Below, piece by piece: positions 14,599-22,580 of a stretch of DNA of 31,728 nucleotides. Location of the stretch: NCBI GenBank assembly GCA_043421945.1, contig JBHOGO010000055.1, positions 1-31,728 on the forward strand, in the 5' to 3' direction. Below the pieces are notes generated by a model. That model did not search any database, was not told where the DNA came from, and saw nothing but the letters and a program-made list of their open reading frames with translations. This DNA is from Thaumasiovibrio sp043421945. GTDB lineage: Bacteria > Pseudomonadota > Gammaproteobacteria > Enterobacterales > Vibrionaceae. Positions within the stretch are counted from its first letter, which is position 1; every line of letters begins with the position of its first letter. The position numbers and the translations under genes were made by a program.

Positions 14599-16032
14599 TT
14601 ATGATGCAATGGATTCTACATAACGGTATATTTTTTCGAGCAGCTTTATCTTTTCTGAATCATGCTCATATTGCATCGCTAAATTTTCTAAATTATTAAT
14701 ATAGTTTGGCAGTTGTTCTTCAAACATTGCTTGTCGACGGTGCTGCCATCGCACTTGTTCTTCTTCACTCAATGTTTCTGGAAAGTGGCGTGCACGATAT
14801 TGAAAAAGTAGTGGTGCGATTCTTTCATCGGCAACATTGATCTCGATTGTCCCTAGCTTTTCAGGTGCTGTTTCTCGAATGATATCAAGAGTTGTTCGGT
14901 CAGCTTGTGAAAAGAACCCATCGTAAAGTGTTGCGTCAATACTTTCGGGTTTGCCTCCCTCGAAGACGCGCTCTTGACTGTAAACTTGAAGTAGCTTTTC
15001 ACGAATATCTGGTTGAGACTTAAGTCTTTGTAGATTTTCTAAACAATATTCTCTGTTAACGCCAAGACGTTCAGCATCAGAAGCTGTTAGTGTCTTTGCT
15101 GGCGCGACGATAGGGCATTTATTGATATGAATAAGTTTAATAGGGACTGGAAGCTCATTTTCACCTAGGTCACTGTGTTTTGTATATAGACGTTCCCGAA
15201 GTGCATCTGCATCTAACTCAAAGAGAGGGGAGATGTCTTTTGCTAGGTTTATGGTGATCATGGCATTGGCATTAGTTGGATGCCAGACGAGAGGAACCAT
15301 CCAACTGATGTTACTGCACTCACTTCCAAGCATGCCGGAAACATGCACAACGGGTGTCATGTTGACAGGATCAAGCAGCGCTTGTACTTTCTTCTTATTC
15401 CGAAGTTCAAAGAGGTAGCTAAAAAGCTTTGGTTGAGCTTTTTTAATGCGCTTAGCCATTTCTATGGTTGCTATGACATCTGCCATGGCATCGTGGGCAT
15501 TCGCATGTTCGATACCATTCTCTACAGAGAGTTTTTCTAACTTAAAGCTAATATTCCCTGTTTCTTCGTCAACAGGCCACTCTATCCCTTCTGGTCGAAG
15601 CGCGTAACAGGTACGAAGTACATCCAATAGATCCCAGCGAGAATTTTGGTTCTTCCAAGCCCAAGCATACGGGTCATAGAAGTTTCGGTATAGTAAGTGT
15701 CGAGTAACCTCGTCATCAAATCGAACGTTGTTGTAACCAACCGTACACGTATTTGGCGTGCTGATCTCTTTATGGATAGCAGCGATAAACTCTGGTTCAG
15801 TTAAGCCTTTAGCCATTGCTAGCTGAGGAGAAATACCTGTAATTAAACTGGCTTCTGGCGCTGGCAAATAGTCATTTGTAGGCTGGCAATAGATAACCAA
15901 GGGTTCACCGATGATATTGAAGTCCATATCAGTGCGTATCCCTGCGAACTGGCAGGCTTTATCTCGCGCAGGATCAGTGCCAAAGGTTTCATAATCCAAC
16001 CAATAAAAGGTGGGTTGATTAGCGTCGGACAT
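14599..16032 (-). CDS. sbcB: Exodeoxyribonuclease I
   Basis: Processive 3'-5' single-strand DNA exonuclease used in recombination and mismatch repair (cytosol). The 477 residues match E. coli ExoI (475). The DEDDh active site is complete: D13 and E15 in FYWLDYETFGTDPARD, D106 in GYNNVRFDDEVTR, and H180 and D185 in ANAHDAMADV. The segment NFYDPYAWAWKNQNSRWDLLDVLR follows the family. The SH3-like and C-terminal helical parts (RYRARHFPETLSEEEQ-type text near residue 420) are present. AGAGGT precedes the ATG. Confidence 0.96.
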   Translation of the reverse strand: MSDANQPTFYWLDYETFGTDPARDKACQFAGIRTDMDFNIIGEPLVIYCQPTNDYLPAPEASLITGISPQLAMAKGLTEPEFIAAIHKEISTPNTCTVGYNNVRFDDEVTRHLLYRNFYDPYAWAWKNQNSRWDLLDVLRTCYALRPEGIEWPVDEETGNISFKLEKLSVENGIEHANAHDAMADVIATIEMAKRIKKAQPKLFSYLFELRNKKKVQALLDPVNMTPVVHVSGMLGSECSNISWMVPLVWHPTNANAMITINLAKDISPLFELDADALRERLYTKHSDLGENELPVPIKLIHINKCPIVAPAKTLTASDAERLGVNREYCLENLQRLKSQPDIREKLLQVYSQERVFEGGKPESIDATLYDGFFSQADRTTLDIIRETAPEKLGTIEINVADERIAPLLFQYRARHFPETLSEEEQVRWQHRRQAMFEEQLPNYINNLENLAMQYEHDSEKIKLLEKIYRYVESIAS

Positions 16033-16311
16033 TAGTTACCTCTGAATATTAAATAGCTAACAAATAGTGCTTATAAGGTATTGTTTAGCGTCAATTGACG
16101 ATAAACCATTTATTAATGGGAAGTATCTGATAATTGACAGCTAGCTAGCAAGAGAAAATCACTGAAAGTATGTTTAATGGAAAAATATTCCTCGAAATGG
16201 TGGTAGTGATGTCCGTTCTTAGAGTGGGTGGAGACGTTACTGATGTTCACTTGGTTTCAGGATTTATGGGAAGCGAGTAACTGGCTACGAGGTTTGCTAA
16301 GGCATAAAAAC
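16033..16311. other. Intergenic stretch between sbcB and the cold-shock gene
   Basis: Contains the sbcB promoter (minus strand). Two short plus-strand frames occur (23 codons near 16,211; 38 codons near 16,242, running into the terminator). Neither has a good ribosome site or a recognisable product, so I do not call them genes. Confidence 0.4.
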
Positions 16312-16338
16312 AAAAAGGAGCCTAAAGGCTCCTTTTTT
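16312..16338. terminator. Terminator of the cold-shock gene
   Basis: A perfect 11-bp stem (AAAAAGGAGCC at 16312-16322, GGCTCCTTTTT at 16327-16337) with a TAAA loop gives T-runs on both strands. Confidence 0.92.
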
Positions 16339-16378
16339 AAACATGTTGGTAATGCATAACGGCATTACGCAGACTAAA

Positions 16379-16588
16379 TTACACTTTAGTAACGTTAGCT
16401 GCTTGAAGACCTTTTTGGCCTTGCTCAGTTTCGAAAGAAACTTTTTGACCTTCAGCTAGGGTTTTGAAACCGTCACCTGCAATCGCACGGAAGTGTACGA
16501 ATACGTCTGCACCGCCATTGTCCTGAGTGATAAAACCAAAACCTTTTTCTTCGTTAAACCACTTAACGGTACCTGTTGCTTTAGACAT
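16379..16588 (-). CDS. CspA-family cold-shock protein
   Basis: A 69-residue single cold-shock domain, a five-strand OB fold that binds single-stranded RNA and DNA and acts as an RNA chaperone. RNP1 is KGFGFI (residues 15-20) and RNP2 is VFVHF (29-33). The start MSKATGTVKWFNEEKGFGFI and the end GLQAANVTKV are canonical for CspA/CspE-type proteins. AGGAGA precedes the ATG. A promoter about 180 bases upstream would give a long 5' leader, as in cold-inducible csp genes, but I cannot tell whether this paralogue is cold-inducible. Confidence 0.96.
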   Translation of the reverse strand: MSKATGTVKWFNEEKGFGFITQDNGGADVFVHFRAIAGDGFKTLAEGQKVSFETEQGQKGLQAANVTKV

Positions 16589-16998
16589 GATGTCTCCTGA
16601 TTTACAATTCTATAAATAACGCAGCTAACTTAAAATAGCGAACTAACCAAATGCGTCGCTGAATGTACAATAGAAAAGTTTCTTCAGGTTTAAGCTGTAA
16701 CAACTTGTTCTGCGTGCAGAAATTTTACATATTGAGCCATTGAGCTTAGCATCAAGCTTCAGATTTATCTTAGGTTGTGGATGCTCGTAAATCAACCTAA
16801 ATTCGTGAATGCGTGACAGAAATTGTGAAGTAAGACAATGACTACAACTTCTTGCAGGATTGGTTCAGACTTTTTTCAGATAACTCGAGGCTTTACACGT
16901 TTATCGTCGATTCTTGGCATGAAGGAGCTTGTCGAAGTCTAAGTAATTTTGTTATAAACGAGGTAATTATTATCATAGGTTTACCCAAGGAACAAATT
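16589..16998. promoter_or_regulatory. Divergent csp / tmaR promoter region
   Basis: For csp (minus): TTGATT (16790-16795), a 17-base spacer and TAAGAT (16767-16772), predicting a leader of roughly 170 bases. For tmaR (plus): TTGTCG (16929-16934), an 18-base spacer and TATAAA (16953-16958), predicting a leader of about 35 bases. Both are matched by eye only. Confidence 0.45.
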
Positions 16999-17331
16999 AT
17001 GAACAATCTATTGGATTTCGTACGCAAGACTCGCCGTAAAAACAAATTAAAGCGCGAAATCTTAGATAACGATCGTAAGATTCGCGATAACCGCAAGCGT
17101 GTTGAGTTGTTGGAAAACTTGATGGAGTACATCAAGCCAACAATGTCAGTAGAAGACGTACAAGTTATCATTGAAAATATGAAAGGCGATTATGAAGATC
17201 GTGTTGATGATCACATCATCATCAGCGCAGAGCTGTCAAAAGAGCGTCGCGAAATCAGCAAAGCAATCAAAGAGTTTAAACGCCATGATCTTGTTGAAAT
17301 GAAAAAGCAGCAAGATTCTCTAGAAGGCTAA
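16999..17331 (+). CDS. tmaR: Pole-localizer protein TmaR (YeeX, DUF496)
   Basis: A 110-residue, strongly charged coiled-coil protein. In E. coli TmaR (formerly YeeX) sits at the cell pole, binds enzyme I of the sugar phosphotransferase system and depends on tyrosine phosphorylation. The family text is nearly continuous: FVRKTRRKNKLKREI, KIRDNRKRVELLENL, YIKPTMSVEDVQ, MKGDYEDRVDDHII, ELSKERREISK. The tyrosine that aligns with E. coli Y72 is kept (Y65 here, in GDYEDRVDD). The frame is open to 16852, but ATG 16999 with AAGGA before it matches the family start. It converges with the secretion operon. Confidence 0.92.
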   Translation: MNNLLDFVRKTRRKNKLKREILDNDRKIRDNRKRVELLENLMEYIKPTMSVEDVQVIIENMKGDYEDRVDDHIIISAELSKERREISKAIKEFKRHDLVEMKKQQDSLEG

Positions 17332-17379
17332 TCTGAACTTCACCTCGCCACAGGGTGGGGATGAATATAGCTACTCCAA

Positions 17380-17417
17380 ACAAAAAACGAGATACTCTAA
17401 TGTATCTCGTTTTTTGT
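17380..17417. terminator. Bidirectional terminator between tmaR and the secretion operon
   Basis: A perfect 16-bp stem (17380-17395 with 17402-17417, core ACGAGATAC / GTATCTCGT) with a 6-base loop and A/T tracts on both sides. It ends tmaR and lies 82 bases beyond the last operon gene. Confidence 0.92.
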
Positions 17418-17499
17418 GTTGTAGTCATCCTATCCATCATGCCGCCTCTCAAAGCTGTCGTGAATCCCTAACCAACATACCAAGCACTTATTTTGAACA

Positions 17500-19632
17500 T
17501 TAAGCTTGGATGACCTTATCTGGTGCCCCAAAGAATTTTTGACTTCCATCTTTATCTAAAAGTAGGCAGTGCGTAGAGTTAGCGATTAAATTTTTATCAC
17601 TTGTCACAAATATCACCGTAGATTGTGAGAATTCTTCTAAAAATAATTTTGAAAGATAACGTGAAAATTCTTGTTCACAGCCAAGTAATGGCTCATCAAT
17701 GACAATAATATTATTGTTCTTCCCACAAAGACCAATACACAGCCTAAGGAGTTGTAGTGCGCCATTTGGTAACATGTTGAGTTTACTGAAGCTCAATTGA
17801 CTATCGATACCGTCCTTAAACCAGCGACTTAAGCCTAAAGACTCAAAGAATGTAGTGACTCTCTCTCTACTGCAATACCCATTATATATCACGGCATTAT
17901 AGTAGATACTGCTATCAAAATAATGTAATTCGAGAGGAATATAATTAATCGACTTACGATACCTAAAGTTATTGAATTGCTTGATGTTATGACCATCTAC
18001 ATAGAGTGCCCCTTGATATCGCTCTTCCACACCAGAAATGATGGAGAGTAAGGTTGTCTTCCCTACACCTTGAGAGCCTGATATGGCGACTTTGTCCCCG
18101 GGATTAATTTTAAAAGACAAGTTTGTTAAACCCGTTGGTGCACCAGGGTAGCGATGGCTAACACCATTAAAATTTAAATGTCCTACAAAAGATTGAATTG
18201 GTGGACTTTTTTCTAAGCGGAAAGAGTCATCATTAAGCGACATAAGGGCATTTATCTGGTTGGCCGCAGCGACAATCGATTGATATTTAGCCAGTGAGTT
18301 GTAGATCCCCATTATTGGTCCTAGTGCCTTCCACACTAGGATAACGATGGCAAGCATCGCTCCCGCATCAGATGTGCCGTCCATGACACCGTAAACGGCA
18401 GAAACAATACTTGTTGTGCCGATAACTTGAATTAAGCCTTGCCCCACTGATTGGATTTTACTGTTCGTGACGGCTACCTGATGTGAATCATCGATACTTT
18501 GCTCGACAGAGGCACTAAAGCGCGTTTTCAATACGCGTACAACCGGTAGGCCTTGAATAAATGGGATCCCCCGGAGTAACTCATTCCACTGATAGGAGAC
18601 CATGGCATTGGCGCGTGAACTTTTGGCTGTGGCTTGCCCGTAAAAATAACGAGCAATAAAACAAAAGACTAGCATCACAGCAATACCTGCAATGACCGTT
18701 AAGGCTGCGCTACCAGACATAATCATTATAGCAATAACAAAAATGACGACAAACGGCATATCAAAATAGCTCAGTGTCGATTCTGCGGTAACGAGCTTTC
18801 TAAATTGGTCAATATCCTTTAAACGAGCGATCTGTGAAGAGACACCAGCAGTCGATGTCATTGAATAGGGGAGCCATAGTAACTTTCCTATGACGCGTGC
18901 GGAGATGAAGTGAGCAAGGTCTTTACCTGATGTATTTAAGATCCGCATTCTGAATTGTTTAAAATAGAACTCCATGACACCAATAAGAATGGCAAAGGAG
19001 GTAATCCAAAGAAGCGTCGATGTAGAGTTGGCTGTCAGGGCGAAATTGTAAACGCTCATGATGAAAAATGGTTGTAGTGTACCTAGTAAGTTGATTATTA
19101 GGCTGAGTAGCGCCAAAGATTTAATCTCATCATTGTATTTATAAAATGCATACTTGATCCAATTACTCTTATCTTGAGACTCTGGTGGAGGTTCACGGAA
19201 AATTTGTGAATAGACGGTTGAAGCACAAACCTCACATTTCGTTGCTTCGACTGGGTGGTCAAAGTAGTTGTCATTATCATAGTCATAAAGAAATAGCGTT
19301 CCATTCTTCTTCGATAATGCAATAGCTGTTATATTTTTGAAGGTCACTAAACATGGAAATTGGTTAGTGTTAATGGCTTCTAGTGTGTCGTATTGTTCAA
19401 TGTTACAGCGGTAACCGAGTTTGGATAAGGTGCTGTGAAAGCTTTTAGTATCGGTGTCTCTATTCGTATAAGCATCACTTAGAATGCTAGCAGTACCTTC
19501 CCATTTTAAGGTGATTAACAGGTAAGCGAGTCCCCTTAGAATTGGCGCTTGCTTTGCTTGATCGACAAAGGCATCATCTGAAAAATCAATGAGGCGAGCT
19601 TCAACATCTGAGAAATCTATCATGTTACTCAT
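17500..19632 (-). CDS. Type I secretion ABC half-transporter with C39-like N-terminal domain (LapB/RtxB type), degenerate NBD
   Basis: A 710-residue inner-membrane exporter subunit, last gene of the operon. Residues about 1-150 form a C39-peptidase-like domain without an evident catalytic Cys/His pair, as in LapB/HlyB-type exporters. Residues about 165-460 are the six-helix membrane domain (LALLSLIINLLGTLQPFFIMSVYNFAL; FDMPFVVIFVIAIMIM). Residues 485-710 are the nucleotide-binding domain. Walker A is intact (GSQGVGKTT, 519-527) and Walker B keeps D646-E647 (IIVIDEP). The signature motif reads LPNGALQ (621-627) instead of LSGGQ, the Q-loop Gln is Leu567 (YIPLEL), and the H-loop His is Ser678 (VTSD). 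The start overlaps the previous gene by 8 bases. It probably forms a heterodimer with the neighbouring ABC protein to export the adhesin. Confidence 0.88.
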   Translation of the reverse strand: MSNMIDFSDVEARLIDFSDDAFVDQAKQAPILRGLAYLLITLKWEGTASILSDAYTNRDTDTKSFHSTLSKLGYRCNIEQYDTLEAINTNQFPCLVTFKNITAIALSKKNGTLFLYDYDNDNYFDHPVEATKCEVCASTVYSQIFREPPPESQDKSNWIKYAFYKYNDEIKSLALLSLIINLLGTLQPFFIMSVYNFALTANSTSTLLWITSFAILIGVMEFYFKQFRMRILNTSGKDLAHFISARVIGKLLWLPYSMTSTAGVSSQIARLKDIDQFRKLVTAESTLSYFDMPFVVIFVIAIMIMSGSAALTVIAGIAVMLVFCFIARYFYGQATAKSSRANAMVSYQWNELLRGIPFIQGLPVVRVLKTRFSASVEQSIDDSHQVAVTNSKIQSVGQGLIQVIGTTSIVSAVYGVMDGTSDAGAMLAIVILVWKALGPIMGIYNSLAKYQSIVAAANQINALMSLNDDSFRLEKSPPIQSFVGHLNFNGVSHRYPGAPTGLTNLSFKINPGDKVAISGSQGVGKTTLLSIISGVEERYQGALYVDGHNIKQFNNFRYRKSINYIPLELHYFDSSIYYNAVIYNGYCSRERVTTFFESLGLSRWFKDGIDSQLSFSKLNMLPNGALQLLRLCIGLCGKNNNIIVIDEPLLGCEQEFSRYLSKLFLEEFSQSTVIFVTSDKNLIANSTHCLLLDKDGSQKFFGAPDKVIQA

Positions 19633-21205
19633 GAGCTAACTCCATGTCGAAGGTGTGATTTTTTATATCAGCGAGTTGCCGTTGAATCTTATTAGAAACT
19701 AGAATGAATATTTTTTGCCGGCTTCTAGGCACACAAACATTGAGTAGCTGTTGTTCAAATATGGGGTCATATATCATATCGATATCATCAATAATAATGA
19801 CTTTTTTATTACTAAGAAGTGCTCTTATAATGAATAAAGAAAACATCGTTTGTCGAGAAAAAGGAATCAATGATGTTGAAGATAAATCAGTGTAAAAGCC
19901 ATTCTTTAATTCATCGATAGGAACACGAACCCCTAGAGCCTCACACAGAGATATCGCGCTTTTATTCAGTTCGGTTCTAAATGACGTGAGGTTATCAATG
20001 ATAGTCCCTTCAATAAATTCACTGTTTTTATTAACATCAATAACTGTATTTCTAATATGGTGGTAATTGTAATGATGGATCTCTTTATCATTAATGAAAA
20101 TATCGAATAAACCAGTATTAATCTCCATGGAGATATGTTTGCTCAAAAAGGTTTTTCCGCTTGAAGAGGGACCTGAAAATAGGTGGACATTTCCTTTTTC
20201 GATAAGCAAGCTTTCATTTGAGTGGATTTCTATTTTTTCGATGTCGATAACATCGCCGTGATCATCACTTTTGTTTTCAAGCTCAATGATCTCGATGACT
20301 TCAGATAGTCGAATGCGAACCATTTTCCATCGGCTGATAAACCGCATTACTTGCTGATATGGCGAGAAGTAACGGTTGGTTAGAAGTATAACGGCAGCCA
20401 TGACCCCTTGACTAATTTGCAAGTTTATCGTGGCGTGTGCACAAACAACGACAACAACGGCGACAGAGAGTGTTTGGATAAAGCTCAGTATTAGATTAAA
20501 TGAAGCATCAATAGATTCGAACTCAACGCTTTTATCTTCACGATCTTCTACAATGACATCCATGTAATTTTCTATTCGGTATTCCATGGAGCGAGCTTTG
20601 ATCGCAAGAGGATTAGAGACAATTTCAATAACGCGAGAGTTTGCTTCTGATTCTATATTATCTCTTACTTTGATCAACTTTACTCGTTTATCAGAGAGGT
20701 AAAGAGCGGTGAGTAACAAGATGAAAGATGAACCGACAAGTACATAACCTGCTGATGCATTGATCAAATAGATAAGAGCAATCGTCACGAATGAAGTGAA
20801 AAGATTAATCCATGCTTTGATAGACTCACCACTGTAAAAATCCTTAATTTCAGGGATAGAGCCTACACGTTCGAGGAGTGAGCCAATGTTGTGCTGTTTA
20901 TACTTACTTAGGTCTGTTTTACATACAGCGTTGAATAGCTCATCAACCAGTTTTTTTTCAACAATGGTCGATATTTTCGAGACGAGGCTCTCTTCGCTTT
21001 TTTTGACAAGATAATCGAGGATAATAGATGCTAAAATAATAATGTAAATAAAGACGAGTGAGTTTGTTGAGTTGTTAGGTAATATTCGATCAAATATAAT
21101 TAAAATCGAAAAAGGTAAAACCATACCGATAAGCGTCGTTACAATCGTTGATATAACGATGTAAGTTGCATCCCAAGCATGTATTTTAGGGATGATTTTA
21201 CTCAT
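19625..21205 (-). CDS. Second type I secretion-like ABC half-transporter, degenerate NBD
   Basis: A 526-residue protein with no C39-like domain. The membrane domain is about residues 12-300, with helices such as YIVISTIVTTLIGMVLPFSILII and VFIYIIILASIILDYLV. The compact NBD is about 325-526. Walker A is present (GPSSSGKT, 345-352). Walker B is IIIDD with Asp474 where the catalytic Glu should be. The signature position reads IPFSRQ (447-452), and the H-loop position is Asn505 (LVSNK). ATG 21205 has GAGGGG before it and overlaps the TolC-like gene by 8 bases, suggesting coupled translation. Paired ABC proteins in one export locus are known from the Vibrio cholerae MARTX system (RtxB/RtxE), which is the best analogy. 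Divergence from ordinary ABC exporters is high. Confidence 0.8.
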   Translation of the reverse strand: MSKIIPKIHAWDATYIVISTIVTTLIGMVLPFSILIIFDRILPNNSTNSLVFIYIIILASIILDYLVKKSEESLVSKISTIVEKKLVDELFNAVCKTDLSKYKQHNIGSLLERVGSIPEIKDFYSGESIKAWINLFTSFVTIALIYLINASAGYVLVGSSFILLLTALYLSDKRVKLIKVRDNIESEANSRVIEIVSNPLAIKARSMEYRIENYMDVIVEDREDKSVEFESIDASFNLILSFIQTLSVAVVVVVCAHATINLQISQGVMAAVILLTNRYFSPYQQVMRFISRWKMVRIRLSEVIEIIELENKSDDHGDVIDIEKIEIHSNESLLIEKGNVHLFSGPSSSGKTFLSKHISMEINTGLFDIFINDKEIHHYNYHHIRNTVIDVNKNSEFIEGTIIDNLTSFRTELNKSAISLCEALGVRVPIDELKNGFYTDLSSTSLIPFSRQTMFSLFIIRALLSNKKVIIIDDIDMIYDPIFEQQLLNVCVPRSRQKIFILVSNKIQRQLADIKNHTFDMELAHE

Positions 21206-22580
21206 TTTTAAACCCCTCAATCACTGTGGTAATCGCCACCTTTTCGCTACGAGGGATCATTGTGCTTGCCATTTCTTCAATATAAGCAAAGTTTAACCCA
21301 CCAAGAAGTGTAAAAAGTTTTATCTTCTCTAAGTGGTAATTGTATAAATTATCGTTATAGTCACGAATACTTGAGTAAAGCTTAGTCTCGGAGGCAAGGA
21401 CATCGGTTAGGGTTCGCGTCCCTAAACTATATGCACGTTGAATGCCCTGAAAGGAATTATAGTTTGCAACGACTATCTCTTTAAAGAATTGGTTCGAAGT
21501 GACGTGTTGATTCATTGTTTCAACAATACCTCTTAACTCATTCTCATTATTGTGAAGCGATTCTCTTAAGGTGATTTGCTCGTTTTCGAGATCTAAAATA
21601 GATTTTTTGAGTGTCGCTATATTAGAACCCCCTGAGTAAATGGGCATATTGAAGTTCAAAGAATACACTAATTGATCATTCTTACCTGTATCCGGCGGTG
21701 TTGTCGAAGAGGCGTTATTGCTATCATCATGACTGAATGATACTGAAGCACTGAGTGTTGGTGCGAAGCTGCTTTGCGATTCTCTGAGGTCTGTTTGTTT
21801 CTTATCTATTTGAATTCTTGAAATGATTAGGTCTAAATTTGTGTTATTTAATTGCTTGATAAGTTTATTGATTTCCCTCGGGGAAATGTCTATCGGAGTA
21901 AAGTCACTTGGAATATCAAACGTTGGGACTAGGTGCGCGTAGGTGATGTCATTCATACGGCTAGACGATTTACGCATATCACTCTCTATCTGCTGCAGGC
22001 TATTCTCAATTTTCACTTTTTGAGATCGGACTTCGTAAATTTCATTGGCGGCGGTATTTCCAAGCTCAATGTTTCTCGTGACTTGTTTAAGTCGTTGATC
22101 TGCAGACTTTAGCTCGAGGATTGTTGATTCGTATTGTGATTGGGTCTTTAAATAGCTGACATATTCATTGGTCAGTTGGGAAAGGACGCCCTGAATCTTT
22201 TGCTCCAATTTGACGACTTCAATATCTACATTCATTAAGCTATTGCGGTACTTAAAGAAGGTCGATGCATCAAAAACAGTTTGGCTTAACGATACACTGT
22301 ATCCAAAAGAGTTATAGCCATTTTTTATGTCATCGCCAGCTATCTGATCTTTGTAACTTTTGTTGTAAGTGGTATTTGCTGATAACGATAAACTAGGTAG
22401 TAGACCTGAACGAGTGACATCTGCATCAAATGCAGATGTCTTCAGTGCGTTTTCTGCGGTTTGAATGCCTAGGTTATTTTCTAGAGTAGTTGCTGCTATC
22501 TCCTCAAGGCTACTGGCCGTCACAGGTAGTGAGCAGATAGAAAGAACAATGAGATTAGCTAATTTTTTGTAGGGCAGCAT
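21198..22580 (-). CDS. TolC-like outer-membrane channel of a type I secretion system
   Basis: A 460-residue outer-membrane efflux protein (TolC/LapE/AggA type) that would form the trimeric exit duct. The signal peptide is MLPYKKLANLIVLSICSLPVTAS. Two similar halves of long amphipathic helices and short strands follow: SLEEIAATTLENNLGIQTAENALKTS...RSGLLPSLSLSANTTY in the first, NTNLDLIISRIQIDKKQTDLRESQSSFAPTLSASVSF in the second. Late family motifs are FNMPIYSGGSNIATLKKS and AYSLGTRTLTDVLASETKLYSS. The frame is open to 22652, but translation from ATG 22580 places the signal peptide at the N-terminus. That start lies within the end of the sensor-kinase gene (26-base overlap). Confidence 0.88.
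   Translation of the reverse strand: MLPYKKLANLIVLSICSLPVTASSLEEIAATTLENNLGIQTAENALKTSAFDADVTRSGLLPSLSLSANTTYNKSYKDQIAGDDIKNGYNSFGYSVSLSQTVFDASTFFKYRNSLMNVDIEVVKLEQKIQGVLSQLTNEYVSYLKTQSQYESTILELKSADQRLKQVTRNIELGNTAANEIYEVRSQKVKIENSLQQIESDMRKSSSRMNDITYAHLVPTFDIPSDFTPIDISPREINKLIKQLNNTNLDLIISRIQIDKKQTDLRESQSSFAPTLSASVSFSHDDSNNASSTTPPDTGKNDQLVYSLNFNMPIYSGGSNIATLKKSILDLENEQITLRESLHNNENELRGIVETMNQHVTSNQFFKEIVVANYNSFQGIQRAYSLGTRTLTDVLASETKLYSSIRDYNDNLYNYHLEKIKLFTLLGGLNFAYIEEMASTMIPRSEKVAITTVIEGFKNE

Noticed and set aside
16242..16358. 38-codon frame between sbcB and the cold-shock gene
   Set aside because: It reads through the csp terminator stem and lacks a ribosome site.
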